From: Platycnemis pennipes
Lineage: Eukaryota; Arthropoda; Insecta; Odonata; Platycnemididae
NCBI GenBank assembly: GCA_933228895.1
Contig: OW121855.1
Location: 33,742,698-33,806,697, forward strand
DNA length: 64,000 nucleotides
Direction of reading: 5' to 3'
Program-made: the position numbers and the translations under genes
The notes under the pieces: generated by a model
What the model saw: the letters and a program-made list of their open reading frames with translations, nothing else
The model's database searches: none
Told to the model about the DNA's origin: nothing
Shown: positions 1 through 11,864 of the stretch, piece after piece
Layout of the letters: each line of letters opens with the position of its first letter
How positions within the stretch are numbered: position 1 is the stretch's first letter

Positions 1-796
1 TGTTTTCGATGTTTTCTAGTATTGCTGGTATGTGACCCCAAATATATTAGAAGCATCCTTCGCCGAAAGGCGTTTTAGCATTATCTGTCCACTTGATTTT
101 ACATTCAGTTTGAAATTAGAATCTGCATAGCAGCATTACTTGTTCGCATGTAATAAAACATTTTTGGAATTAGAATCCTGCGACTGCAAAACTGGGCGAA
201 ATTGTGCTGTAGCCCAAAAATTGTTGTCATATGTATTTCGACGAGGTGCAATCCGTTGGAAAGAAATTAAATATTTCATAATTCATCTTTTCAAATTGTA
301 TTTTCATGTAAAGATCCCTCAGGTGATTTTCAACACCACAGCCGGTTCAATAAACTTTAGGTGGATGAAAACAATATGGAGAAGAGGGCACAATGGTATA
401 GAGAAAGCAGAACATTCTCTTCTGCTTTTTGCTTTTCTCTTTTGCTTCCTTCTGACCTAATGATTGGTTGTCCATACCATTCGGTAAGAATTATACATGC
501 CTCAGCTGAAAGGTGAGTCGGGTAGACTGTCAGATTGTTGACAGTTTCAAAATTATCACATAATACATATGACAGAAATGCACTAAGAATTTTCGGCTGA
601 GGGCTCTCTCAGCCCTGATATTACAGTAGTTCTTGGTTCTCGGGGTTCTTCCGCGTTATACTTCTTCCAGGTTCTTCTTCTCCTACTTTGGAATATCACC
701 GCTGAAAAAGCCCTCCGCAGAAAATTCCTAAGTGTATTTCCGTCTTATGCATCATGTGATAATTTAGAAATGTCCGAGAATAGAAATATGAAAGGT
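1..796. other. Unassigned AT-rich sequence
   Basis: No supported gene. One open frame of 106 codons (140-460, plus) has no motif I recognise and its composition looks like chance. No repeat family was identified here. Confidence 0.5.
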
Positions 797-868
797 AGAG
801 CAACATGAGTCGCATAGACTCTGTCTAGTGTGCAGAGCAACATGAGTCTATGCGACTCATGTTGCTCT
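797..868. repeat. Perfect 25-bp inverted repeat (hairpin)
   Basis: Bases 797-821 and 844-868 are exact reverse complements (arm begins AGAGCAACATGAGTCGC) with a 22-base loop. The loop also repeats part of the arm (GCAGAGCAACATGAG), so the same motif occurs three times within 72 bases. An exact 25-bp arm is far beyond chance. It lies about 100 bases upstream of the Penelope-type module at 970 and may be an end of the same decayed element, but that link is inference. Confidence 0.85.
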
Positions 869-969
869 GCGTATCAGCTAAAGCATGAATAATTGTCACC
901 ACGACTATAAATTGCCTGATGAAATTTCGTATTTTTTTCAGGATATATCCTAAAAAACTATTAATTGAC

Positions 970-1015
970 CTGAAGATGCATCCTGCAATGAATGCGAAAC
1001 GTTAACAAACAGAAA
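970..1015 (+). mobile_element. Penelope-type hairpin module, degenerate
   Basis: CTGAAGAT at 970-977 is followed by the arm GCAT (978-981), a 10-base loop, ATGC (992-995) and GAAAC (996-1000), then the short palindrome AACGTT. The same order (CTGAWGAT, hairpin, GAAAC, palindrome) recurs at seven other places in the window. It resembles the terminal-repeat motif of Penelope-like retroelements. No endonuclease or reverse transcriptase remains beside it, so this is a relic. Confidence 0.55.
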
Positions 1016-4000
1016 TATATAGCACAAGAACCCAGAGAGCAATGAACTACTTCACTATGAAAGTAATGGTTTTTGCGAGTGTGGAGCTCATTTCCAATAT
1101 TTTAATTCTGATCATGATAAATGGCGAATTTTGTTTTAAACTTATGACAGGAGATAGGAGGGAAGCGAATCTAAAGAAGGAAATGGGTCCAGGATACCAC
1201 TTAAAAATCTGCCACTGCTAGGAATCTGACCCGAGCCTTCGGGATGGGAATCGAGTAGTATTGCTTCCCATTGTGACATAAAAATTATCACTTCCCAATG
1301 TGATCACTTCGAAGAGATGTTGTCAATTGATTGGTGAAAGCACGACCTCAACAGCACACAGCATTCGGAACATATCTAGATGTCGATGGATTCAAGGCAC
1401 CCTCGTCATCATCGGACGCAGACGGTCAAGCGAATTCTCAAGTGTGCGCTCTGCATAGCATCACTTTATGACTGCCCGGATGTCCTTTTGACCCGAGAGA
1501 AAATCGAGATACGACAAAGTAACTCGAGATCGTACACAGTGACTCACTGATCTCACCGTGTCACTTCTAGCACACAGATAAATCTAATAGTAAATCTACC
1601 GAGCAACCTGTAAGACACCTCTAGGGCGTGAATAATCTCCGAAAAAGAAGTGATAGTTACGATAGTTATAGATAATACTAGTTATTAGAATTTATTAGTA
1701 TATTATACCATGAGGGAAAAATACTGGGAAAATCACAGATACTCGGTCGAAAGTCGGGGGTATCGTATTCTGGTCAATGTGGATGGTTATAAATCTTCTT
1801 ATTATGTATATCAGCAGGTAATTCCATAAAAACATCCTTTTTTCTAAAAAATAAGATATTTGAGACTTCTAATATAACATTCATTCTCCAAATGGTCCTC
1901 ACGTCAAATAAGTTAACCTCTGAAAAAAAAGGATTACAAAAGGATGGTACGCGAGAAAACTTGATCGGGTTTTTAAAGTTTCATATATAGCTTTAGATCC
2001 AAAAAAAATATCCGTCGGAGGGCGGTTACCGTGTGATTAAGAATGTAGACGCAAGGTACTCACTAGAATATAATTCTTTCATCATACAAAAAGAGCGCTT
2101 TATAATCAACAAAATAGTGATATGAGTACATTCCTACATCTTGAAATGCCCTTTACCCTAATAAAATTTCAAAATTTGTTGCTAATTTAACTTAGGATAT
2201 TTCAGTCTCATCTAATAATGTTAAATCTTGCTATTGTGGGGGAGTGAGCATTTATATTTTTTTCTCAGCATCATGGCGACTGTTAGTTTATTCTTGAGTT
2301 TGGTTATTAGAATCCATCTAATTGTGTGCGCTTGACACTTGTTTCAAGAGGACGCTGAATGAAAGGCAGCTGAGGAGAAGCGCGTCAGCTTATGCTCGAG
2401 GGTTTAGAGGATGACCACATGGCCTCCTTGTGCCTTGTTTCCCTTTCACGAGAACACCGCTGGGACAGAGATAAAAATGGTAGCAGTCCCTAACGTGGCA
2501 GCTGAGAGACTGCATTCTTTGATTCTCTTGAGAGTGAGAGTGCATCCGGGATTATTCAAATCTAAGAACAGGCATAGAGACTTAACGATTCCATGTCAGC
2601 AATATTACCTCCATCATCTTACGCCGGAGTTGTGATATAACATTTCACGTCCGTTTACTAGTGCATTATTACGAATTCGTACTTAGCTCTTCACCATAAA
2701 AACGATTTTGTAGATTATCACCCAAGAATAAGGAGCTCTAACATTATGACTTTATCCCATTATTTCAAGTATAATTCTCTTTTATCGTGTTTAGCCACTG
2801 ACCGCTGCGATCCAATTTAAAATCCGGGTGTTGACTCTGGACACACCTAACATCTAAGCTGCACCATTTCTAGGACCAATAACTCCGGTAACAACCATGC
2901 TGTTGGGACCAGAGTCTCGACGAACGTGACAATAACACTCGCGGCTGGACTTAGTTAGCCGCCATGTTAGCTTGACCGGTACCGACCAAAACCAACCTCC
3001 GGTCAATAACAATGGACGTGATGCCGTCCAGCAGTAAAGTTGTATTGTTTGCAATCTGTTCTACCTTGTAGTTCTTTTCTACTTTCACGGTATATAATCA
3101 ACTTTTTCACCCGAGTTCACATCTTCATTCGGCTACGTGTAAAAATATTCTCCACAGTCAAAAATGTAAGATAAAAATGTCCACGACGCGCGGCACCTTG
3201 GTTACGTAATCAATAATACAACTATTTATCTACTTAGATTACTAATTTTAGTACACCAAAATAATCTGAAGAGCTAGAAGAAAATAATCAAATAATTCCC
3301 CATTCAACTGTAGGTACAGACTTTTTTATACTGATATTATATGCCGATAAGAACATGGAATTTATCAATTCTCGTAGAATAAGTCTTACTCGGTAATAAA
3401 AGATGCTCAAATCGTAAAATATTAATAAAGTTTCGTAAGGATGAAGATAAACAACATATATTATGCCTCAAGTGCAAAAGCTGCTGCAATTGTAGGACGG
3501 ATGCAGGAGACCGTGCTACTTGAGTTTCTCTGCTCGCCTGGTGAGCATAATCTACGAGCAGAGAGACCACCTGTGGCGTCGTTTCCCCTCTGCTAATCCT
3601 CCCCTGAGTCTCCAGCCGATAAATGATGGCAATGAAATCCGAGGCTTGCCGGAGACTAGGAGGAAAATTTACAAATACTAAGCGAAACAAAAAACATCTC
3701 ATTCCTTAGCGGCTTTGTAAGCATTTTCCACCCATAGAATCTCATTGAATACATCGTTCACAGAACCTTAACACGGCATTAACACGGCACCTTACAGCAC
3801 TCGGCGTTTTCCCACCACAATATCAAAGCGAACTGTTATGAGCAATAATTCACTTAAAACTTGGAAGCAACTATATGACTGATCGCCTGTCTGTGGCTAT
3901 AAAACCAAAGGCATGTATGACGAATACATTCGACATATTCGTGAAGCTGAACGGCTCCGAAAAAAAATTCACTTTATCTGCAGCCGCAAGTCTCCATTTT

Positions 4001-5456
4001 TCACGACAGTAACCACATCACTCGCCCATCTCTTTCGCACCCAAGCCGGCGAGGGAGCCGTGGTGATTCCGGTTGCCTTCCCGGCGCAAGCGAAATCCCT
4101 CACGCCCGCGGTTGAAGGGATTTTTTTCCTCCTCCCCACCTTGCTTTTTTCCCGGACAACATTTCGCTACCAGCAAGACGGGGAGTATCTCAAACAGGCC
4201 GGGCATGAACTGCACGTGACGCCCCCTGGGTGCGGGCTTGTTTGATCGGAGGCTGTTAAATCGTCGCGACACGCAAACACGTTGTCTTTGAGTTAAAACC
4301 CGCGGCTTCCGCGAACTGCCTGCTGCCACTTGCACTTAGCATCGCTCCCAGGGGGTGACTCCAGTCCCCGTCGAGCTCGCCTTGGAAAGATCACTCAACC
4401 CTCCTCACTCTCGGCATCGCATACTTTCCCACACATTACCCTCCACCCCTCCTCCTCACCCTCTCCTAACCATCAGGGATCTTCCAGCCTCTCTCAGGAT
4501 CCCTTACACCCGCACCATTATCTTTTTGGGTCCCCCTGCCCCCACCCCCCCGATAAATTTAAACAACGCCTCGCCGCTCTCTGGACTCAAGCATCTCTAG
4601 GATAACTCCTCTCTCTCTTTCTCTCAAAATTCCCACATTTTCCGCCGTGACCCATCGACCATTCGCGCGGAGGATTATGGGTAATAACGACCCGAAAGAT
4701 GGATAGACCTCGAGCGCTGGGTATAGAGCGAGTGGGTGGTTTCTATGATTATCGAACGCCAAGCGCCAAGGGACCGACCGATAAGGACGGATTCGTGGAG
4801 GAACGTCTAGGAGATATTTCTTCGGTTAATAATTAGCTTTCGTTAAGTTTCATTGGCTTTCCATCTTTTGTGGGTCTACCTACATCCCCACTCTTCCATT
4901 TTCAACAAAAAGCTCTGCACTCAAACGTTGAAGAGCCAAAAGAAGTAGGCGGAAGGTGGCGCATGATGGGTGTTTCACCAGATGGAATTTAAACGACCCA
5001 TATGGTTTGTTAGATTTTTGAAGTGGTCTTAAATAAAGATGCAAGCAATATAATTGGTACTAAAAAGACGCTCAATCGGAACTTCTCAAGCAATAAAAAT
5101 GTTTCCTTTCCAGTTTTGATGCCTTTCCCTGCTTGACGCTTCAATGAAAAATTTCCCATTTATGCAGAATTTCAAATTCCAAGAAGGTTTCAGATTTATG
5201 AGTTTCAAAATAATGGCTTTCGTTAAAACCAACTCCCTCATAATATAGCATCTTTTCCATTCAATATTAGTTCCACGACGAACCTTGGCAAAGCACTAGG
5301 CCGTAATTCTGGGGGATAATTAACATTAACATGCACAAGGAGGAAAATAGCATAATCGATGAAACTTTTCTCCAGTTAGAGAGCTCCTTCAAAATTTAAT
5401 TATAGCAAATTTTCAGCATAAAGGTCTTTGCTAATCAACTTCAATTAATACCAAGT
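1016..5456. other. Unassigned sequence
   Basis: About 4.4 kb without a supported gene. It is mostly AT-rich; 3950-4800 is richer in GC and has pyrimidine-rich stretches with C runs (near 4440-4560). The open frames here (up to 121 codons on the minus strand at 3337-3702) show no recognisable domain and overlap each other on both strands, which is typical of chance frames. Confidence 0.5.
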
Positions 5457-5512
5457 TGATGGACTCATTCCACAATCTTTATTCTCCCGAGTTACTACTA
5501 GTTTCGCCTTCT
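5457..5512 (-). mobile_element. Penelope-like terminal arm, left inverted copy
   Basis: On the minus strand this reads GGCGAAACTAG, then AGAATAAAGATTGTGGAAT. The right-hand copy at 6077-6115 has GGCGAAACTAG and AGAATAAGGATTGTGGAAG in the same spacing. The two copies are inverted relative to each other and flank a LINE 3' fragment. The left copy starts inside the hairpin and lacks CTGATGAT, so it is truncated exactly at the junction with the LINE tail. Confidence 0.6.
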
Positions 5513-6040
5513 ACATCTACACAATACCCTGCAAGCCACCACAAAGGTATGTGGCAGGGGGTGAACGCACACCAAACATGCATTACATATCATCTCTAAA
5601 AAGGGATTAGCAGTAATATTCTAGTTAAAACTTCATATCCACCATAAAGTTTTAAGGCAGGGAGTGAACTTACACCAAACATGAATTTAAAAAAGGATTA
5701 GCAATAATATACTAGTTTAAATCTCAATTTAAAAAAAGATAAGAATAGCAAAGCAAGCTGCAATATGATGCTGCTTGTTGGGTAAGCTTAAAGTCCTTTA
5801 CCAGCATGCAACTTCCTATGCTATCCATTGATAAAATTGTATTTATGCTATTGGATATATTTACAGCTATTCATATATAGAATTGTACGAGGATTGTCAG
5901 TTCGGCAAATAATTTCTCTAATTTTGTGATTATGGTCCAGTCTACCATAGTAAGTTGGGATTAGCAAAATGTTTTTAACGCCATCAGAGAAAATATTATC
6001 TTGGAATTTATTTAAGAGATAAAGTCTGAATTTCAACCAA
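5513..6040 (-). pseudogene. LINE 3' fragment (C-terminal RT region plus 3' UTR)
   Basis: The minus-strand frame 5848-6036 contains KFRLYLLNKFQ, then FSDGVKNILL, PTYYGRLD and NKIREIICRTD-like residues. These match the LINE C-terminal region at 11080-11230 (KFRLNLLSKFE, FFTDDVRYIL, PAYYARF, NKIREIDCLTD) almost position by position. The 3' UTR ends with a (CTACAT)-type tail at 5512-5525 next to the sequence that rereads as GTGTGTGGCAGGGGGTGA in the other copies. The copy is truncated at its 5' side and carries no catalytic RT motif. It sits between two inverted Penelope-like arms. Confidence 0.8.
5553..5724 (-). repeat. Imperfect tandem duplication in LINE 3' UTR
   Basis: Bases 5553-5627 and 5656-5724 share GGCAGGGRGTGAAC, ACACCAAACATG, AAAAAGGATTAGCA and TAATATNCTAGTT in the same order. 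This is a duplicated segment of about 70 bases inside the LINE 3' UTR, not seen in the copy ending at 11931. Confidence 0.7.
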
Positions 6041-6060
6041 TGATTGCTACATGTACCTAC

Positions 6061-6140
6061 CTGATGATGCCGTTAAGGCGAAACTAGAAATACCTCTGTA
6101 GAATAAGGATTGTGGAAGTAACAAAGTTTATTCTTGATAG
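6061..6140 (+). mobile_element. Penelope-type hairpin module, right arm
   Basis: CTGATGA (6061-6067), one T, GCC (6069-6071), loop GTTAA, GGC (6077-6079) and GAAAC (6080-6084) form the clearest copy of the module. It is followed by AGAATAAGGATTGTGG. The core CTGATGA and GAAA are those of a hammerhead ribozyme, but the extra T before the stem and the lack of a clear stem I leave ribozyme activity open. It pairs with the inverted arm at 5457-5512. Confidence 0.65.
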
Positions 6141-8149
6141 TTAGATTTTTATGTTATTACGATGGAAGCAATTACATATGTAAGGTCTACTTTCCTTGGT
6201 TTTGGTATTCGACCACCATTTGCGTGAAATATGTTCATACTACACGTGATAGGCATTCAAATTACCTTGTATGTGTCTAGCCATACACACACTGATAACA
6301 GGCATTCATGCTCTACATCAGAGTGGGGAGCAGACTCGAGGGCACAGTTCTGACCAGCCTCGGGCACGAATGAAGGCGATGCCTCAGCATATTCCCAGCT
6401 AAACTCAAGTCATATGTATTACAGGTAACTGAACGATGGGAAGCCTTGTGAGTCAGTTAAGCCAAATAATGATTTTCTTCTGCGGGATGATTCAATAATA
6501 TTTGAGAATAACATTCACCATAAAGCCATATCGCACTCCAGAAAAACATACAGAATTAACATCATTAAATGCAGGTTAGAGGGGTTGGTGAGATGGCTAG
6601 AGTACTGGCAATATATGCCTTCTTTCAATGCGTAAGTTTCATAGGCCAGAGCGTAATAAAAGATTTTCCGACGCAATATCTAAATTACACTCGCAGAAAA
6701 AATCAATGAGCGGGAGAAATACTTATCATCATTTTCTTGCTGAAATATATATTTATGCTAGGTGTGGAATATGTAATTAAAGTCGTTGAAAAATGAGATT
6801 GTCTAGTCGAAACGATAATGGTACTAGTGACATTACAGACCAAACTTAGCTACTGCTTTCTTATATTGCGCTCAAGTAATTCTGGTGGTTACAACTCTTT
6901 CTCATTGAACTCAGTTGCATTCATTTGACAATTTTATCCATCATGCTTTATGTAATCAATGTCGGATAAATAAACAGATTCTATTGCCGGAATGCTTGTG
7001 AAGCGTGCTCAGTAAAGAGCCAACGAAACAACTACAGACTTCGTAAACTTGCCAGGGATACAATCACGAGAGAGCGTGGCATCAACTCGGGGATGAAGAA
7101 ATCAAACCTTCAAACGAAACTGTTAAACAAAAACTTCACTCGGAATGTTTCTGGAGTCCCTGAAAGACGAGAAACATCCTCGCGGCGAGACGTGCGGCGG
7201 GGGACTTCGGACCTTGAGGCGCAGGGAAGCACGAACGGGCAATAAAAAACCGGAAAATGAATACAAGGCTCGTGACACGCCAGACGCATATACATGCTTC
7301 GGGAAGAAGTGGCTTTAGGCTTCGAGTGCTTGAGACGCGGCTAAGTGCCCGGAGATGACGGTGTAACACCGGGGTTTCTGTGGGAGCACACTGGGAAACG
7401 TTTCTTCCTCTTAAAAGAGCACGAAGGTGTACTCAAAAATAGAAGCAGAAGCGCTCTTTTTTATGATCCCAAGTAGGTATTCAGGCCTCCATAACGCTTA
7501 GCAAGCACCTAGCTATGTTAACTTGGATGCGAGTCGTTTTGAAACGGAACCAACTGCACTGCAATGCTTGCAACTGTACTCCACTGCTTACAACTGAACT
7601 TAGATTTCAGCAGATAAATGAATCGGAGGCTTTACAGCACAATTAATACAGTAATATTAAAAAAAACTGGCACTTGTTAAGTAATAAATACCCTTAACTA
7701 ATTGGTGGATTTGGTTTAAAATCGCTCTTGTTTCAGTACATAATGCTAGATAATAGAATATTCCCGTCTTGGGGTTAAAAATATTATTTATAGTTACGCC
7801 CTAAAATAAATTTTCTCATATCAGCTTTTATTGAAATTCTCTCATTCACGTTAACAACGCAAAAAATATCATATACGATATATCGATCAAGACAGTGATT
7901 TCACAGCATTGAACGTCAGGAAAAAAGAGATACTTCGGATGTCATGATTCTTCAATAGAAATAGAATGTTCCAATACCAGGGAAACAGCGCATTATAATT
8001 CACAGCCACGAATTCACCATTTATGTACTGGGGCTCCCTTTCTTAGCAAACAGATAGACTGGGGTGCTACAGGATCAGAGTTGGGCGCAAGAATGACGAT
8101 TGTAGGAACGGCCTACTCTATAAGAAAGAATTAGTGAAACGATTACCCA
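6141..8149. other. Unassigned sequence
   Basis: No gene or repeat family recognised. Overlapping minus-strand frames at 7110-7369 show no domain. The stretch is AT-rich except around 7150-7400. Confidence 0.5.
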
Positions 8150-8225
8150 GGATCCACATCTACATAACGTCCTGTAAGACACAGCAAGGGTGTATGGCAG
8201 GGGGGAACCATCACCAGATATGCAC
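8150..8225 (-). mobile_element. LINE 3' tail relic
   Basis: The sequence CCACATCTACATAACG, then CTGTAAG, then GGGTGTATGGCAGGGGGGAA and CCATCACC is the reverse complement of the LINE 3' end at 11855-11931 with scattered changes. Only the last 75 or so bases can be aligned with confidence; similarity further to the right is not clear. Confidence 0.7.
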
Positions 8226-9769
8226 TGAAATCAGGAATTCAAATCTTATGCCAGATACTATCACTGTTAGCTGTGCTGAAATTTTTGTCCTGTCGAGAAC
8301 ACGTACGCATAGGAAATTACAATGTGGACTACAAAAAATTACTGAAAAGATTTGTTTTCGGCCAAAATGCCCGTTTTCATCTCAGTATTGCCCCCGCACG
8401 ATGAAATTCCGGTTCCTTCTCAGGATTATCTAGAATCATTTCGTGTGAAAAACTTTTAAGGTGAGTAATCAGAAGAAGTTGTATGAAGTTCGTGCATTCT
8501 ACATACATAGCGTTCCAAGGAAGCAAAGAGGTCAACCATCACGAAATATGCATGAAGTGGTGCTTACAGCTAAAAGCTATGCTACCTTAAAAACGTGTTG
8601 TTTTTACCTTCATTAGGTGCAGCTACCGCATATCGACAAAATACGAGCGAATCATCATACGTACTCGACTCAGCCGCAAAAATGATAATGAATTAAGTGA
8701 ATATATGAGTAAGAAGAAAATTCATGGGTAAATTTCAAATAAATCCTTGTATTTGGAATACCGTTACGGTTAAATATTTACATTACGGTTATATTTCCAT
8801 TAAAATTAATCCACGCAAGCTGCGGGATAAGTGATCCTCATAATAGTAGAAATTCCATAAATAAAAAATCATTCGCCTGACCGCCTTGACCGGGAATTTT
8901 TATCTGTGCAATTCCTGCTATTATGCATTTTCAGCGGGTAACACCGTTAAGGCTCTCGCGGCCATTTCGCGATCCTTCAATTCTCATACTTAATTTCCAA
9001 ACAAATCGTCAAAATTTGTTGAATCAGGATTGAGAATGATATGAGGCACAAGTGCACTATTAAGTGGAAGATACGAGCTCAAGGTTAATGATTTAGGAGA
9101 TGAACGACCCATAAGGGGAAAAGGGGAAAAAACAAAAACTCGTTCTAAACAAGTTCCGACCTCTTAAATCGTAAAAATAACTATTAAAAGCTTGTAAGCA
9201 CGGTGGGAGAAGCAAATGCCATTCAAATGACTGCAAACAGGAGATGAGGCGACCTTGGGATTGACTGCCAGAGCTATATCAAAAAATGTGAGGACCGGAT
9301 GATCTGCAGAGCGGCTTTAGCATAAATCAAAGAGTAAATTATCGCTATAATGATGCATACAGTTTGTTATATCTGCGTGCTATCAAAATTAAGTTCATAA
9401 TTACAACTTTAGAAGCAACACGGAATTACAGTAATTTCACATCAAACATTTAAGTATGATAGATAAGAATAAGAAGATAAGTATAAGAATAATATGACAT
9501 TTCATCAGTAAATATTTACAACCTATTGCCATTATTGTATCATTAACATTACAGCTATTGTCAAAATTAATTATTAAGGTGTGATAGTTTTCAATGTGAT
9601 GCTCTTATTTGGCAATTGTAGCATTTAAAGTGCGTAAACATTCTATCATAGAAAAAATGGCCATGCATTTAAGCAGAGAATTAATATAAATAAGTAGGTA
9701 TCAATGTAATTTAGGGGCGACATAGCAACTTCCAGTTTAGAATAGGCTAATTTGTTTAATTATTTTTTT
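8226..9769. other. Unassigned AT-rich sequence
   Basis: No gene, RNA or repeat recognised. The frames are short and interrupted. Confidence 0.5.
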
Positions 9770-10130
9770 CAGAGCGTTTTCAATAAATCTAAGCGTAGTT
9801 TGCACGAAACCATACCAGACCGATTCAGCAACCAATGCCTCCGATTGATATATCTTGTAGCGGAATCGTATCCTTACTAAAGTTACATTAGTCCGAACAA
9901 GTTCTCAGGTCCTGATGAAATTACAGCTCATGTGTATAAAGAATCAGCTCTCAAAATGGCTCCGTATCTTAAAGTAATATTTAACAAATCCCTCGAAGAA
10001 CATGCGGTTCCCAAAGACTTGAAGATAGCAAACCCCAATTTTTAAAAGCAGCGATAGGGAATAGCCATGTAATTATAGACCAATATCATTAACGTCTAAA
10101 ATTGTAGAGCATATAATAGTTACATCAATA

Positions 10131-10736
10131 ATGGGACACCTCGATAGTCAGGATTTATTGATAAAAAACCAGCATGGGTTCAGTTCGGGACGATCTTGCG
10201 AAACTCAATTAGGTCTTTTTGTTCATCATATTTTAGTTTCCGGAGAAGGTAACGTACAGGCAGACGCAGAGTTTCTTGACTCTAGAAAAGCGTTTGAAAA
10301 GGTTCCCCACTCAAAGTCACTCGCGAAGTTAGCATCATATGGGATAGACAGTAATATAGTAGGCTGGATAGGAGACTTCTTACATGAACGCGTCCAAAGG
10401 GTGGTATTAGATGGTGTCAGCTCAGGCGAAGTAAAAGCTACATCATTTGTTCCCCATGGAAGCGTGATAGGCCCAATTTTATTTCTTCTCTGCGTAAATG
10501 ACATGAATACGATAGTTAAAAATAACAAGCTCCGTCTTTTTTCCGATGATGCAGTAGTGTATAAGGAAATTAGAAATGAAGTGGACAGTCAGTCTTTAGC
10601 TAAGGATTTAGATGCGATTGATCACTGGTGTGATGGTTGGCAGCTAGAATTAAATTTGAAGAAATGCGCGAGAATGAACTTTTGGAAAAAGAATAGCTTT
10701 CCCCGGAATAATTATTGCATCAAAGAAAAAAAATAA
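10131..10736 (+). pseudogene. LINE reverse transcriptase domain, remnant
   Basis: A 201-codon open stretch. Near its start QHGFSSGRSCETQL is the usual LINE GFR/ST-like block; SRKAFEKVPH (residues 51-60) stands for DFSKAFDKVPH; FVPHGSVIGPILFLLCVNDM (106-125) stands for the VPQGSVLGPILF block; RLFSDDAV (134-141) is the catalytic box, normally FADD. The A to S change in the box, Q to H in the PQG block and a D to S change before RKAF show decay. It would have copied LINE RNA into DNA at the target site. The reading frame is lost after 10736 and resumes in another frame. Confidence 0.85.
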
Positions 10737-10959
10737 CTAAAGTAGAATCTATTAAATACTTAGGCGTCACTATCACTGAAGACATGTAATGGGGGAAACA
10801 CATCAGAGAAATAATTAGTTAGCAAACTGTGGATTAGGATTCATAAAAAGAGTTCTAGGCAAACGCGATGAGATAGTACAAGAAAGAAGCTATTTTACAC
10901 TTGTCAGACCTCATTTAGAATATGCCACTAGTATATGGGATTCGTACGAGAAATGTCGT

Positions 10960-11304
10960 ATGATAAAAGAATTGGAGCGTGTGCAAAGGAGATGCGCTAG
11001 ATTTGTTAAATGCCGTTATGATAATTGTATAAGTGTTACGAGTTTAACAGAAGAACTAGAATGGGAATTACTATCAGAACGCAGGCTAAAATTTAGGTTA
11101 AATCTTTTAAGTAAATTCGAAATAGATTTTTTCACAGACGACGTTAGATATATATTAAGAACCCCTGCGTATTATGCTAGGTTTAATCAGATTAACAAGA
11201 TTAGAGAGATAGATTGTCTTACCGATAAATTGAAAATGTCATTTTTCCCGCGTACCATAAGAGAGAATAATAGGCAGCGTAGCAAAGGGGTAGGTGAAAT
11301 ATAG
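10960..11304 (+). pseudogene. LINE C-terminal domain, remnant
   Basis: This frame of 114 codons begins inside the same LINE after a frameshift. It contains RVQRRCARFVK, SVTSLTEELEWELLSERR and KFRLNLLSKF, the conserved region downstream of the RT in CR1/L2/Jockey-like elements. Two other fragments in the window (5848-6036 minus; 28190-28360 plus) align to it. The frame ends at 11304, inside the 12-bp direct repeat that flanks the Penelope-like insertion, so the present stop may come from that insertion. Confidence 0.8.
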
Positions 11305-11312
11305 TCCGAGTA

Positions 11313-11704
11313 CGTAACTGTGTCCGGCGAGACGTAGTGGAATGATATCATGATAAACAACAAGATATGGCACTTATTCCACAGGTTTTATTAGAGGTAC
11401 AACGCGTTTCAGCGGTTAAGCCATCATCAGGTACAAAAATTGTGAGTCCAGAAAGCGGTATATATACCCAACTAGGAGGGGGTGGGGGAGGGAAGTGTTG
11501 GGCGAGGGGAGGGAGGTATTAGATGGGGAGGAGGAGGTGGGAGGGGGGACACTGGTGGCGAGTCAATGGTTGATTTAGGGAAAGGAATGGCTAGGAGTGG
11601 GGAGTGATATTTAAAAAGCTGGTCGTTCATGAGGAACTCCTCTCCTTGTTGAACAATTTGAAATTGGAATCCTGTGGAATAAGTGCCATATCTTGTTGTT
11701 TATC
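11313..11704 (-). mobile_element. Penelope-like insertion inside the LINE
   Basis: The insertion is bounded by the 12-bp direct repeat ATAGTCCGAGTA at 11301-11312 and 11705-11716. Inside it, 11350-11385 and 11671-11706 are exact 36-bp inverted repeats. Read on the minus strand the order is: inverted arm, a short stretch like the end of a GIY-YIG endonuclease ORF, a long C-rich tract (11465-11560), GTATATATACC, CTGATGAT (11430 downwards), GAAAC, TAATAAAA and the second arm. There is an extra segment of about 37 bases beyond the arm at the 11313 end, as in the insertion at 31723-32555. No RT domain is present. The family call rests on the shared layout; the direct repeat makes a genuine insertion very likely. 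Confidence 0.75.
11385..11430 (-). promoter_or_regulatory. Penelope-type hairpin module with polyadenylation-like signal
   Basis: On the minus strand CTGATGAT (from 11430) leads to GGC, TTAACC, GCT, GAAAC, the palindrome AACGCGTT and, after a gap, TAATAAAA. The stem here is weaker than in the copy at 6061. It may have served as a self-cleaving or 3'-processing element of the inserted Penelope-like RNA; this is inferred from the family, not shown. Confidence 0.5.
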
Positions 11705-11864
11705 ATAGTCCGAGTAGTCTATAGTGCATGATGCATGTAATAACCATGTATAATATAAGCAATAATCCCTTCCTTATTATATGACCATCTAGCTGCAAGT
11801 GACACTATTATCTAGCATGTCTCCATTAAATATCCTAGTTGCATGTCAATAGTGTATGTTTGGT

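Noticed and set aside
1195..1265. tRNA-like string with CTGACCCGAG and GGGAATCGAG
   Set aside because: A B-box-like core can be imagined on the minus strand, but no A box at the right distance and no stems.
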